The position numbers and the translations under genes were made by a program. Positions 1 to 12,147 of a stretch of DNA of 64,000 bases are shown piece by piece. The DNA is from Hirudo medicinalis. Its lineage: Eukaryota; Annelida; Clitellata; Hirudinida; Hirudinidae. The notes under the pieces were generated by a model. That model was not told the origin of the DNA, searched no databases, and worked only from the letters and a program-made list of their open reading frames with translations. How positions within the stretch are numbered: the stretch's first letter is position 1; the number at the start of each line of letters is the position of its first letter. The stretch spans positions 23,118 to 87,117 of the forward strand of contig MPNW01000150.1 in the NCBI GenBank assembly GCA_011800805.1. The letters are read 5' to 3'.

Positions 1-123
<123 letters not shown>

Positions 124-1446
124 AGTAATTGCAGCAATAGTATTTTCAGTCAAGCAAGGACCTTTTCATTCTGCCTTGACAGCTTCATATTTGGTGGGTT
201 TGTTCCCCACACTAATCAGGCACGAACATTTTGTGTCGGCCGAGTAATGAAATGTCGAGTAATGAATTGTCGCCCGAGATTAAAACTGCTGCCTCCTGTG
301 ATTAAATATTTTCATTTTTATTTATGACCAATTAATTACTTTTCATCGAAAGCATTTGCAATGCACTCTGAAATCAATGGAAGTTTATGGAGTTACACGT
401 GGGACAAAACCAAGTGGCAAACGGTGAATTATTTAGTGGAAATAACTGTCCGCTTGCATGGATGGTGACGATGACGATGATGATGATAGTGGCGATGAGG
501 TCAACGATGATGACCCTTGAGAATAAACACAAAACTCATGTTCTCCTCTCAAAATGCCATCTGGGAAAACAGCTCCTGTTTTAAATGGATGCAAACCTTT
601 TGGAAAATGTTCCTGAAAAAAATGCAAATAATAGTTTCATTGCAGATTAGTTTGTTAAAAACTGCTAAACTGTGCTTCTTTACTGAACTAAGTTTGGTAA
701 TGATATTGATACTGTTGAAGTAATGAAAATGTAATGATACTGATGGAGTAATGAAAATGATACTGATTGAGTAATGATAATGATACTGATGGAGTAATGA
801 TGCAGGATAATGGTGCAGTTGTTACAGGCAGTCAAATCACAGAATCTCAAATAATTAGTCGTCGCAAACACTGCCGAAACAGACATGCATTATTCCTAAT
901 TAGGAATCAGAAGAAAACAACAGCATCGTGGCTGAACATCTAACAACAGAATTTATTCAAAGCAAATTTCTATTTCCAGCCTTTAAAACGCTCGACTCTC
1001 CTTCACGCCAAATTTTAATGGTTAATTTTAAATTCACTTCGAAATCTTTCGTCGACTTCGAAAAAAGATAAAAATTTGAAGGCGTACCAGTCGGTTCAGA
1101 TAGTGGCTGAACATCTAACAACAGTGGCCCAGGTGGTGAAAATTTGTATTACAAACATAATAAATGGTCTTCATGAATGGTATTAGCACTCTCATTGCTT
1201 GTGCTCATGTTGCTACATAAATGCTATTTACATTACAATTGTTACATTTGAAATTACAATTGTCACGTTAAAATCCATTGTTATTAAAATTGATTTATTG
1301 ACACATTTCATTCACCATCTGTTGAATCCATGTCCTCATTGTTTGCAGTTTAAATTCTTGCATTCTGAAGCTTAGAAATAAAGATGTAAAGTATTCATGG
1401 ATAGGTTTAGGAGGAATGTTTATCATTTTCAATGTTTATTTATAAT
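124..1446. other. Non-coding stretch, probably intronic, with small repeats
   Basis: No exon with family similarity was found on either strand. The stretch holds an imperfect minisatellite at about 698-803 and a 22-base exact direct repeat at 929-950 and 1103-1124. It lies downstream, in the minus-strand sense, of the endophilin exons. Since the rest of that gene is missing from the window, this is most simply intron, but that is inference. Confidence 0.5.
698..803. repeat. Imperfect minisatellite (ATGATACTGATGGAGTA-like units)
   Basis: Units of roughly 17-30 bases built from the words AATGATACTGATGGAGT and GTAATGAAAATG repeat about four times with small changes. No gene is associated with it. 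Confidence 0.7.
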
Positions 1447-1450
1447 AGTA

Positions 1451-1490
<40 letters not shown>
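1447..1490. repeat. (TAA)n tract, left flank of the LINE
   Basis: A run of TAG/TAA then pure TAA triplets ends directly against the first readable codon of the LINE. With the matching tract at 4559-4692 it marks insertion of the element into a TAA microsatellite. Confidence 0.93.
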
Positions 1491-1492
<2 letters not shown>

Positions 1493-4400
1493 TGAAAGTC
1501 CAGATATTGCAGAACTGAGCATAATAAATAAAGTCAAACAAAAAATATCAGAAATGAAGACATTTAAAATAGAAGAAAGAAAAAGTTTAAACAAAATTAA
1601 AATACCTAAATTCATTTCAAAAGAACTGCAATTGACCAACATGGCATCAGAAGAAATATCAATGCAAACCTCTGATTTAACAGAAATAAATCACACAATG
1701 TATGCTGTGGCATCAGTACTTGCAGGGGAAAGAACAGAAAGAAGAAACTCATGGCACCAAAACCAAACACCAAAATGGAAAATTAGAATTCAGAAAACAG
1801 TTGATGGCTACAGAAAAGATCTGGCTTTAATAACAGAATTCCAAAAAGGAAATCTCTGCCCAAAAGTGAAAGATAAGGTGACAAAAATATGTAATAAGTT
1901 TGATTTGACACTGGATCAAATTCATGATTAAAGCCACCACAACTATGAAAATGCAAGCAAAAGCTCAAAGATTAAAAAGATATAATAGACGGACCACCCA
2001 AAAAAGCCAAAATAAACTTTTTGAAACCGGCATGAAAAAGTTCTACAGAGATCTCAAATCACAAAACACAAAGATACAGGATCCCCCAATGCTAACTGAA
2101 GTAGACACCTTTTGGAGACAAATCCTAGAAAATCATGTGGAACACAAACAGGCAATTTCGATTGAAAAGACAAAGTGTGCTTTTAGCTTCATCAAAGAGG
2201 GTGAATGGTAGGATTTTACAACAGATGAAATCAAAAAGACTATAATGCAAACCTCCAATTGGAAAACTCCTTGGATAGACAAATTACATAATTTCTGGAT
2301 TAAGAAATTAGATGTGCTACACCCTGCCTTAACATCAGCATACAATAACATAATGAAAGATCCATTTCTTCTGCCACATTGGTCAGTAACAGGCATTACA
2401 TTTCTGATCTCTAAAGGACAAGACACTAAAGATCCAAGAAACTGCAGACCAATAACATGCCTTCCAACAATGTTCAATAATAATAGAATAATTGCCTCAA
2501 ATAATAGGCTCTATGACCATTTCCATAAAAATTAAATATTTCCCCCAGAACAAAAAGGCTGTAAAAGACTGTCAAGAAGCTGTAAGGACCAACTCCTTCT
2601 GGATTTAGCAATCACTCAATTAGCCAAGAAAGAAAAGAAAGATTTAAACATGGTATGGATAGACTATAAAAAGGTATTTGATAGCCTCCCACATTCATGG
2701 ATAATAGATGTCCTGAGAGTTTATAATGTGTGCCCTACAATCACAGAATTCATCAAAAAATCAATGAAAAAATGGAGAACAAAAATGTGCCTTCACCATG
2801 AAAAAGGTTTACTGATGACAGAGACAATTGCAATAAAAAGAGGAATCTTTCAAGGAGATTCACTCTCTCCACTGCTCTTCTGTATAGCATTGTTCCCACT
2901 CTCTCAACTCCTAAACCAGCAACAATTTGGATACAATATAGGACTTCAACGCATTACACACCTGTTATATATGGATGATCTGAAACTCTTTATGAAAAAC
3001 AAAGATCAAATGAAAGAATGAACTAATGATTGTTGAAAATTTCTCTTCTGACATTCAAATGACATTTGGACTGAGCAAATGTGCTGCAGTTGAAATTAAA
3101 AAAGGAAAAGTTGTCCTAGGTAATGGAATAGATATTGATTGCAACACTCTCATAAGAAATCTTGATGCAGAAGAGACATATAAATACTTGGGAATGGAGG
3201 AAGTGGGAGGAATAAAGCAGGAGGTGATGAAAGAAAAAATCAAGAAAGAATTCTATCAAAGAGTCAAACAGATTCTGAAGACTCAGTTAAATGCAAAAAG
3301 CAAGATGATAGCAATTAACAACCTTGCCATCCCCATTATAAGTTATAGTTGTGGCACACTTGAATGGCTCAGGTCTGATATACAAAAGATAGACAGGAGG
3401 ACAAGGAAGTTACTTACCTTAGCTGGTGCACATCATCCCAATGCAGATGTAGACAGATTGTATTTCAGTTGATCAGAGGGAGGAAGAGGCCTTATCAGTA
3501 TTGAAAATTCATTTGAAAAGACAATGCTCAATCTGAAAATCTACATCCAGTCAAACAAACAAGATAGACTAGTGGGTTTAATCGAATTAATTGACACAGC
3601 AAAGAAGAAATACTCAATTTTAAAGGAAAACGAAAAGATAAATCAAATTTACTCAATAGGCACTAACCAGATTTTAAACAAAGATGAATTCAGTCAATTA
3701 ATAGAAAAATTTCATAGATAATTATAGAAATAAGGCTCTCCATGGTCAGTTCATTAATGGAATAAACAAGGCAGGAATAGACATGAAGGGAACTTTGGCA
3801 TGGTTAAAAAGCTCAGAACTAAAAATTCTAATAATAGCAGCACAGGAGCAAGCCCTCAATACAAGATACTTCCAAAAAAAGATACTGAAACAGAAAGTGA
3901 CAGGAACATGCAGAATGTGCCACAAACATGTTGAAAGTATAAGTCATATAGTGTCTGGATGCTCAATGCTGGCCCCCACAGAGTATACGAAGAGACGTAA
4001 CAAGCTGGCAGGATACATTCACTGGATGATCTGTAAAAACTTCCAAATAGAAACAAATTCCAGATATTACAAACATCAACCACAAACTACTACAAGCACG
4101 ACAAAATTGGATTTACTCTGGGACAAATCAATAATTACAGATAGGACAATCCCAGCTAACAGACCAGATATAATAGTCATAAATAAACAGGAGCGAATAT
4201 GCCAAATTATAGAAATATCAATTCCAGATGACCAAAATGTAATACAGAAAGAAGCAGAGAAATACAACAAATACAAGGACCTCCAGATTGAAATACAAAG
4301 AATGTGGAACAAAAGGGCCAAAATCATACCAATAGGGATAGGTGCCCTCGGAACAGTCAGTATGAATTACCTCGATAACCTGCAGATCATTCCAGGAAGA

Positions 4401-4558
4401 CCCTCAGCACACATGTGCCAGAAAATAGCACTACTTGGAACTGCAAGCATTCTCAGAAAAATATTGAGCTGAATTTCTGTGGACTGAATTTCTTTGGAAG
4501 GGTTCCCGAATTCGAACTTTACCTCGACTTTTTGTGTTGAGAGATGTTTTTCATTGAA
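1491..4558 (+). mobile_element. Dong/R4-type non-LTR retrotransposon, 5'-truncated and decayed
   Basis: A single degraded reading frame can be followed through several frameshifts and stops (segments near 1491-1931, 1924-2211, 2245-2535, 2650-3021, 3026-3472, 3524-3721 and 3783-4472). The middle codes for a reverse transcriptase with an FQGDSLSPLLF block and the YMDD active site at about 2968-2979. The 3' part codes for a Cys-Cys-His-His/Cys knuckle at about 3909-3962 followed by a restriction-like endonuclease with RPDIIV, an EISIPDD block and a K-Y-x-K-Y-K-D segment. This order, reverse transcriptase then knuckle then PD-(D/E)XK nuclease, is that of site-specific early-branching LINEs (R2, R4, Dong). 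Dong is known to insert in TAA repeats, and this copy is bounded by TAA tracts on both sides. The N-terminal zinc-finger/Myb region is missing. It is not functional as read. Confidence 0.85.
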
Positions 4559-4692
<134 letters not shown>

Positions 4693-5377
4693 GTTCATTT
4701 CTAGCATCAGAGGTGCCTTGATTCTCAGTTTAATGCTATCCTGAATATCCTGAATAGATGGGTCTTCAACTGACGTTTAAATAGTTCAAGTGTGGGTTGA
4801 GACCGAATGATGGGTTGTTATGCCAAGGAAGGATGTTTTACTTTGTATGTTTCAGTGTCTTGAAGGTCGAGGAAAATAAAAGTTTATAAAGATAATTAAT
4901 AATTAATAAATAATAAGTATTTTGAATACAATTAAGATTACACAGGCACCATCAACCCTAAGATTGCAAAGGTCTTCCATTGATCCCCATTCAAACCAGG
5001 TGCATCAAGGCAACATCTGCTACTGAAAGAGGAATGCAATCAATCTTGCATCCTTCTCAAATTTTTCAGACAAAAGCCTTGCTAGACTCCCCAACTTCAT
5101 CATCAACAGAAGTAGCGATGATAGTGATAGTGATAGTCATAGTGATGATGATGATGATGATTATGATGATCCCACTCTTATTAAAGTGATGCCCCATCTG
5201 TTCCAGTCTTCACTGAGGTTTGGAGGTGTTCAAGAAAATGACAGAAAATCTTATCTTATGTGAAATATTTGAAAACTTTTTCTCCATTTATTTTTTTGGC
5301 CACACATCAACTTTTTAAAGTTATTAGTGATACGAGGAAAATGTTCTTAATTTAACATAAATATTCTGTTACAGTAC
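4693..5377. other. Intron sequence of the endophilin gene
   Basis: No further endophilin exon could be recognised between the LINE and the third coding exon. A short GTGATA/GATGAT simple repeat lies at about 5115-5170. Confidence 0.5.
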
Positions 5378-6245
5378 CTGGATTTGGCTGAAGCATCTCA
5401 TGAGTTTTGATCATTAATTCATCCACCAGGTGAACCATGGAATCAGTTTTCTTGAAAAATAGTGTTATTAGGGAGTTAGTGATCAATAGATTTAAGTTAA
5501 ATATAATTTATAAATGAAATAATAATCAGTATTTTTTTTTAAACCAATGCATTATTTGGGAAAATTGTCTTTAAATACAGAAAGTATATTACGATTATCA
5601 ATATCATTTTATAAATAATGAAAAGTTTAAGTGTTCAATGTGCATTCAAAAAACACAGTCTTGAAATATTGCTATTCATTATATCAACCTGAATTATCCA
5701 ATTTGTGTAACAAATTTTTGTGCACACATTTATCATACATTAATCAAATATATGGTAGATAAATCTGTTCAATCAAAGTAATAGCTTTGGTAAATAAATT
5801 TTACATTCTAATTTTATATTGAAAACTTTATTAATTGTCACCAATCACCATAGCTTCCACATGATTATCCCAATTCTTCAAATGAAATATTTTGAACAAA
5901 TTCACTCTGATGAGCATTTAAAAATAATTATTTATTCATCTGAAAAATCAAGCATTTCACACTTGCATTTTAAAAATTGTTCAATTACCCTTTCCAGTTC
6001 AACAAAGTCGTCATCCAATTCCGTACCTTTGGCTCCACCAATTTTTTCACTGACATACTGAATTTAAACAAATTAATTTAGCAGGTGATCAGATATTTCA
6101 TGATAGCTACTAGCTCACAAAGATAACTACATTAATTTTCAAATTCACATTATGGTTGAAATGCGTAGCTGATCATAAATTTATTTCCAAATAAATGTAC
6201 CTGATTGGCTTTGTTAATCTGTTTTTTAAAACCCGCCAAAGACAT
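5378..6245 (-). CDS. SH3GL: Endophilin A, first three coding exons (gene continues past the left window edge)
   Basis: Endophilin A binds and bends membranes during endocytosis and synaptic-vesicle recycling through an N-terminal amphipathic helix plus BAR domain, and recruits dynamin and synaptojanin through a C-terminal SH3 domain. Minus-strand coding exons: 6201-6245, 5989-6057 and 5378-5450. Exon 1 gives MSLAGFKKQINKANQ, the amphipathic H0 helix. Exon 2 gives the family signature VSEKIGGAKGTELDDDF. Exon 3 reads through HEMLQPNP, matching YLQPNP in vertebrate endophilins. Both introns are phase 0, and the last exon ends in phase 1 at a GT donor, so the gene continues. The rest of the BAR domain and the SH3 domain are not in the window, which implies an intron of more than 5 kb containing the LINE in antisense. 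Start chosen as the first ATG giving the H0 helix. Confidence 0.93.
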
Positions 6246-6572
6246 TTTTGTTGTTGTATTCCGTCGCGGTCTCCAGCTCTCCTGGTCTGCAGAAGCTTAC
6301 AGATATGCTCCAACAGCAACAGAGCATTGACCATCAATGGTCTGCGTGTAATGCGGGTCCTATCTGCAACTAAATACTAATTCACATTTCCTTTTTTTTT
6401 TATCTCGGTGTCACTGGTTACCCGATGTTTATCTAAAATTAGGCATTATATATTTGATAAAAATCACATCACGCCACCTCTGTAAACATTGGTGAATGTT
6501 CGCCAAGGGTAGTTATGCCACAGCGTGCTCGTGGTGGGGTAACCTTCGGAAATTCGTTCGAGGGGTGGCCAA
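6246..6572. promoter_or_regulatory. Probable bidirectional promoter between endophilin and PMVK
   Basis: The two start codons face away from each other 327 bases apart and no exon lies between. Both 5' untranslated regions and both promoters must fit here unless non-coding upstream exons exist. No clear TATA element was picked out. Confidence 0.5.
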
Positions 6573-7422
6573 ATGACATCGAAACGTTGTATCATAATTT
6601 TGAGTGGAAAAAGAAAATCTGGTAAAGATCATGTCGCCGGCCTGCTACAAAACGAGTGAGGCAAATTCACTAGAACCTATTTTGAGCCTTTATGTTTCAC
6701 CAGTGCTTAGTAATTGTTGTGTACATAGGTTGACAAGTTCGAGATGTTCTATATTACGCCTGTCTTTTCCTCTCAAAAAGCAGTACGCAGAAGTATGGAT
6801 ATATCATATGCATTAAACACTTGTCTCTCAAAATCAGTTTACCTTACACTGTTTGTGCTCAGGAACATGGACTAGAATTCGAGAGGTTGCTTGATTCCAG
6901 CCCTTACAAGGAGTTGTACAGGGCAGACATGATCAAATGGGGGGAAAACGTGAGGAACAAGGATCCCTACATCTTCATCAGGTTTGACCTGATCTTTAGC
7001 ATCTTTAGCAAGCTAGGAGCATGAATAACCATAACAAATAATTTGGCAGGGCAATAACTGAAATGCCAGGCTCTGAAAAACCCATATGGGTGATTAGCGA
7101 CGCCAGGAGAATGTCTGACATAACCTGCTTTAGCTCGCTCTATCAAGACTCGGTAATTGTGATTAGAATCACAGCAGATGATGAGGTGAGGAAGAGCAGA
7201 GGCTGGAAGTTCACGAGAGGTATGCACCCTTCCAAAGGGTTAGGTCTTAAGATTTAAACAACTTTAATGCAAGTTTCTTGCCTAGGTGTAGACGATGCAG
7301 AATCTGAATGCGGTTTGGACGACTTCCCTGGCTTTGACTTACACATCAAGAACAACAACGACAAAGAGCTACGAGAGGATTTACAAAAACTCACAGAAAG
7401 AATCAACACTCACTTTCTTTAA
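6573..7422 (+). CDS. PMVK: Phosphomevalonate kinase
   Basis: Converts 5-phosphomevalonate to 5-diphosphomevalonate with ATP in the mevalonate pathway to isoprenoids. Exons: 6573-6655, 6729-6792, 6863-6981, 7050-7219 and 7286-7422, giving 190 residues against about 192 in human. Residues 9-17 are SGKRKSGKD, the ATP-binding P-loop-like motif of the animal enzyme. Further family blocks are LRLSFPLKKQYA, EHGLEFERLLD, DMIKWGE, PIWVISDARRMSDI and GVDDAESECGLDDF. Phases close at every junction. This is the animal-type nucleoside-monophosphate-kinase-fold enzyme, not the GHMP-type ERG8 of fungi and plants. An AATAAA signal at about 7509 follows the stop. The gene is head-to-head with endophilin and convergent with nicalin. 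Confidence 0.97.
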
Positions 7423-7692
7423 CCTAATTTGTTCGAGAAGAATATTGAGTGGAATATTAAGAAATTGTTTGGAAATTATTTTATTCAGTCACATTTTGCA
7501 AACAGGATAATAAACTATATTTGTATAAAACTCCAAATCATCTCCTCTAAAACTTCAAGAGCACCCATTGATTGAGATGGAAGCCCACCGGTTTATAGTA
7601 GTCATCGGAGGGCAGGACTTGATATTTACAGATTGAAACTCGACACCCACCATGGGTTTGTAAAAACTGAGCAATAGTCCCACAAAGGGTCT

Positions 7693-10600
7693 TTATTGGA
7701 TCTTCTTGCTGGTTGAAGATGGTCTGACACCACTCAGTTTACTCAGGATCGGGTAAAAGATGTGCATGTTCTACAAGATAGAAAATCATTCTTTGAAATG
7801 TTTAGCTAGCAATAAACTCAAAAGTACCCACCTGAGACAACAGATAGAGCACAGCAAGGTAGGAGAATATCCCAACTGCCAGGAAGAGATCAAAGATTGC
7901 AGGCTTGACACTGCAAAGTTCTATCACAGGTCAATGAAAGGATGACTAGCAACATCTTAATTTTTTCAACAGTCATTACAATTTTTATAATTCAGTCACT
8001 TGTTAAGCACTCAACAATGAGGATTTCAAGTCACCATGTCACCCTCATTTCCATGATTTATTGAGCATAATTGTCATCAGAAATTATTCATCCAACCTGT
8101 AGGAGCTCATGGTGTACTCCAACCCAGAGTAAAAGACAAACTCAGGATCCCTGCAAAAGGGAACCATTAATCATCAACTTCAATTACAATGAATTTGCAG
8201 TTTACTCAATCACAATAAAAGAGCAATCAAAATAAAAATTTTGGATAACAACCTTTTGTCAGCTTTGAAAGAGTGCCTCTTGACATCCTTCAGATGCTTG
8301 ATGAAGGACTGCTCCAAGGTGCTCAATTCGGGTGCATCCTTCGTGATCAGCTGGGCGGACCTGGCCTTACTCGACAGGTAATCTACCCATGATTCTACCG
8401 ACTCCTCGCTCACACCCTAGTAAACGAAGATGGACATAAAAATTGCTGGAACATTGTCTGAAAAGAAGTGACTCACCAGGCCTTCAAGAAAGACATCAGT
8501 AGCCTCAGATGACAGGTTGTAAATTTGCTGAGACAATGCTTCTGCAACAGCCCTGATGTTCAAGGACAGTGTCTTCATGTCAATTCCATTTCTACAAGAC
8601 AATAAGACAAAGATAAAATAAAAATTGTTATTAGCAGCTGTCAAGGCTTTTGAAATATTTTTGATGAAGTCCTCATCTTTATGCCTACCGATCATCGAAG
8701 ATGGTGTTCCTTTTCCAGTCTCTGTAGCTGGAGAGAGAAGACAGAGTGAGGGCAGACTTCTTTTGGATGCTGAACCTTTCATGCTCCCAGGCCAGATAGT
8801 CCTCAGCCAGGTTTATTTTCTTGTGAATCATCTCAAAAGGTTCAACATTTTCAGAAGCACTTCTGATGCTCTCCAAAGCAGCCTGGAGGTCCTGCAATTC
8901 AGAAGCAAATCATGAATATTTACAGCTATTTTTTTTAGAATAATTAATTTTTTAAATTCAAAATGCATTCCTCATATTTGAGAATGTTACACAGATAATA
9001 GAATCTCTTATCAAACAAAGCAAGCATAAAATAACCTTAACAAATTTGTCAGCTGCAGACCCTTCTCTTGGGGGTTTTGAGACATGAGCATACAACTTGT
9101 CTCCAGAACCGATTGTATCCAGACAAACAACAAATGACACATCTCCCAACTCTGCAACAAATTTAAATATAATTGCATTATACTTAATGATCCCAAATAA
9201 ATTGTGTTTATAAATAAACTTCAAAAATCCAAATCTACCTCCATTTTCAAGCTGATCTTCAAGCCACCTCTTTGTTCCTTGATAGTTGAACTTTCCTCCA
9301 CCACTCAAAAGAAATTGCAGGTTGTACCTGATACGGTGTTCATAAATGTTTGCTTTTATCATGAAGATATATGATGCTTTCAACAAATTATAAGATAAAC
9401 AGAACTCCACAACTACCTCGCATGACTTCTCGAATTCATGTAAAGTTTGGAAAACAGACGAGCAAGTTCCAAAATGGCAACTATGCCACTTCCGTTAGAA
9501 TCAGTTCCAAATGACAAGGCCTGCATTGAAACATTACATGTAATGGGGTCAGATGATTTCAGGTCATTAATTCCAAGCCAGGGAATCAGTAAATTGAATC
9601 AGTAAACTGTGACAAACTGTCCCCAAAAAGAACAAATCAAGCTTTTGACATAAACTCACAGGTGCAATTCCATGTGCATCGTAATGGGCAACAAGAACAA
9701 TTGTTGGCAGTTGTTCCTCCATTCCATAGCCAGATAATTTACCCTGAAAATGAGAAAAATCAACATGTTAACAAATTGGACGATTCAGTGTTGGCAAGCA
9801 AAACAAGAAGTAACCAACCTGTATGTTGACAATTTCAAAATCATTGAGAGGCTTTGATTGTCCATTGACAACAAACTGGAATCCATTCAAATTGGCAGAG
9901 TTCACAATGGCTGATCATATGAAATAAGATAATGTTAAAGTAATTTCATCAATCAACAGAAAAATGAGAGCAAATATTTAATTAATATTAAAAATTTATA
10001 CTAAAAGTAAATATACTTCAAACCTTCAAAAGCAGACTTTGCACTGTCAGTATTTCCAGAGACTTTAATATCCTCATAAATTGTGTTAAGTTGCTCTGAC
10101 TCATGAGCCAAATAAACCGGGATTTGAACCTCTTCATAAAGCAATTCATGTTCAATTTCCATCAGTTGCTGGATAACAGTTCACCCAGATGTTAATATAT
10201 CCAATGTTTTTATGGCTACATTTCAGTAAAAGATAAATCCAATTAAAAAAAGGAATTTTACCTCTTTCTCGTCTTTGCTAACTCCAGTAAGATTGTTTGG
10301 CAGCAAAACTAAAATACCACCAGCGTTTTGCTGCACTATCTCTTTGAACTTAGAAATCGAAAATTCTTTAAGTCTGGTAACCACGCATTTCCGAGTGTAT
10401 ACGGCAGCATCCAAGGGCCGAGCCTCAGCGCTCATCACAGCACTTCTACATCCTACGAAAACAACAACATCGTAAGCAGGTGGTCAACACTTTCACTAGG
10501 TGTCCTAGGTAACAGCACCTAGGTAAGCTCACCATGAGAAGCTCCTTGTAAGTCATAATGTTGCATGCGATAGACGGGGAAATCAGTAGCCGGGCAAACA

Positions 10601-10698
10601 GGGGAGATCAAAAACAAAATAGGAACAAAAACTAAAAAAGAGATGGGAAAGCTGCTCCGAAACATCTCCATTAATTCCTCAACGCTGTCGATCAGCAT
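7693..10698 (-). CDS. NCLN: Nicalin, ER membrane protein
   Basis: Nicalin is an ER membrane glycoprotein of the Nicalin-NOMO-TMEM147 (BOS) complex that works with the translocon on multipass membrane proteins. Fourteen minus-strand exons: 10533-10698, 10262-10452, 10024-10168, 9819-9910, 9660-9743, 9417-9520, 9239-9327, 9036-9151, 8689-8891, 8477-8591, 8253-8416, 8097-8150, 7832-7910 and 7693-7770, giving 559 residues (human 563). The N-terminus is a hydrophobic signal-anchor-like segment followed by YRMQHYDLQG. The peptidase-like fold shows AHYDAHGIAP, FGTDSNGSG and SGGGKFNYQGTKRWLED; the family is related to nicastrin and M28 peptidases. KHLKDVKRHSFKADKR precedes the C-terminal membrane segment (PAIFDLFLAVGIFSYLAVLY). 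All phases close. Head-to-head with MOCS2B. Confidence 0.97.
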
Positions 10699-10962
10699 TT
10701 TGAACGATATTCAGCACTTACGTACTCCGACCAGAGAGGTAGAAGACCACCAAAGAACTAACAGAGCAGTAATGTTGCCTCTAATCGAGATATTTTAATT
10801 ACAATATATTCGGAATCAAGTTTTAAAATAATCTTGACTAAAACATTTAACAAATATTTCTCTCAAAAATCTAGAAAAATAGCAGCTTTCCGTACTCGGC
10901 TCAAAGGTTGATACAAAATTTAGTTTTGCCAGCTCACCAGAACATGTGATTAAGTCTTGAAG
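10699..10962. promoter_or_regulatory. Probable bidirectional promoter between nicalin and MOCS2B
   Basis: The two start codons diverge with 264 bases between them. I saw no recognisable small-subunit (MOCS2A/MoaD-like) reading frame ending in the usual Gly-Gly in this gap. Confidence 0.5.
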
Positions 10963-11731
10963 ATGGGAGAAGATAAGCTCCTTCTAACTCATGACGTTAT
11001 AAGAATCGAAGACGCTCAAAAGATCGTTGCCTCTGATTCAGCCGGGGCCATATCAATATTTATTGGTTCGCATAAATTATCTCGCTCTGCGTTATCGGTG
11101 TCTTTAGGCACACTTTTGCAAGTTTTAATAAATTTTATTTATGAAATTACTTTAACAGGGACTACTAGAGACACATTCGAAGATAAAACAGTTGTCAGGT
11201 TGGAGTATGAAGCATATGAGGACATGGCCTATAAGGAGCTGGCAAAGCTCTGCAAAGAGATCAGAGATAAGTGGAATGTCATTCACATTTGCATCATGCA
11301 TAGATTGGGGTACCACTGTTTGTGCTTAATTAATAGGCTGCCAGCAACAGTTTTAACCTAGTCTAAATTCTGTTCTGCAGAGTAGTCCCTTTGGGGGAAT
11401 CCAGTGTCATTATAGCCATTTCATCTGCTCATAGGAGGGAATGCCTCGAAGCTGTGGACTACTGCATCACTAACCTCAAAGCCTACATACCCATTTGGAA
11501 AAAAGTATTTTTGTTTTCTAAAGTTAAGCATTGCCAATTTAGTTTTAAATTATCATTGTCATATCTTGCATTTGAAATATTCTTGTGGTACTTCTATTTT
11601 TGTGAAAGGTCAACTCCCCACAATAAAAGTTAACAAAAGCCTTGTTCTGTTTGATTTTTAAGGAAATATACACTGATGGAACCAACCAATGGAGAGAAAA
11701 CGTTGAATGCACAAAGAAAGAGGAAAAGTGA
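10963..11731 (+). CDS. MOCS2: Molybdopterin synthase large (catalytic) subunit
   Basis: The large subunit (MoaE family) uses sulfur delivered on the C-terminus of the small subunit to convert cyclic pyranopterin monophosphate to molybdopterin, a step in molybdenum-cofactor synthesis in the cytosol. Exons: 10963-11065, 11159-11309, 11381-11504 and 11663-11731, giving 148 residues. Recognised blocks are GAISIFIGTTRDTFEDK, VVRLEYEAYEDMA, VPLGESSVIIAISSAHR and AYIPIWKKEIYTDG, the last carrying the conserved lysine pair. Phases close throughout. In vertebrates both subunits come from one bicistronic mRNA; here only the large subunit is visible. An upstream in-frame TTG was rejected in favour of the ATG. 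Confidence 0.96.
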
Positions 11732-12147
11732 ACCAAAAATGCATGCCAACAAGCTTCAAACAATATTCAACCTTGGCTTGCAAAAAAAAAGAGTATTATG
11801 GCCATTCAATAAATTTCATTAAGCAACTAATGATTCACAACTTGAGAAATAAATTATCTTCCAGCAGAGATTCTTTTGTGAATTTTTTGGGAAATTGTTT
11901 TTCTTAGTTGGCACAGACCAAGCTGACAATGCTAGATCATAAACAGTAACACAATTTGAATATCAAAACATAAGGCGGTTAAAAAGCTAAAAATAAAGTG
12001 AAACTTGCAACCAGGCTTTCAGAATAAAGCTGTCATGCTAAACTCTAAAGAAAAAGCTGAACTTAAAATCATTCTTAATAGGATAATTAAGGCTTCTGCA
12101 TCCATGCTGTCGTAGAACAATTAAGTGCAGAGTGCAGGTCGATTTAC
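11732..12147. other. Convergent intergenic gap
   Basis: This is the 3' side of both MOCS2B and the minus-strand gene beyond it. Nothing coding, repetitive or structured stood out. Confidence 0.5.

Noticed and set aside
387..627. Short overlapping frames near the left edge
   Set aside because: No splice-site support, no family match, and biased composition from simple repeats.
10957..10962. Upstream in-frame TTG start for MOCS2B
   Set aside because: The ATG at 10963 gives the expected length and context; animal nuclear genes rarely start at TTG.
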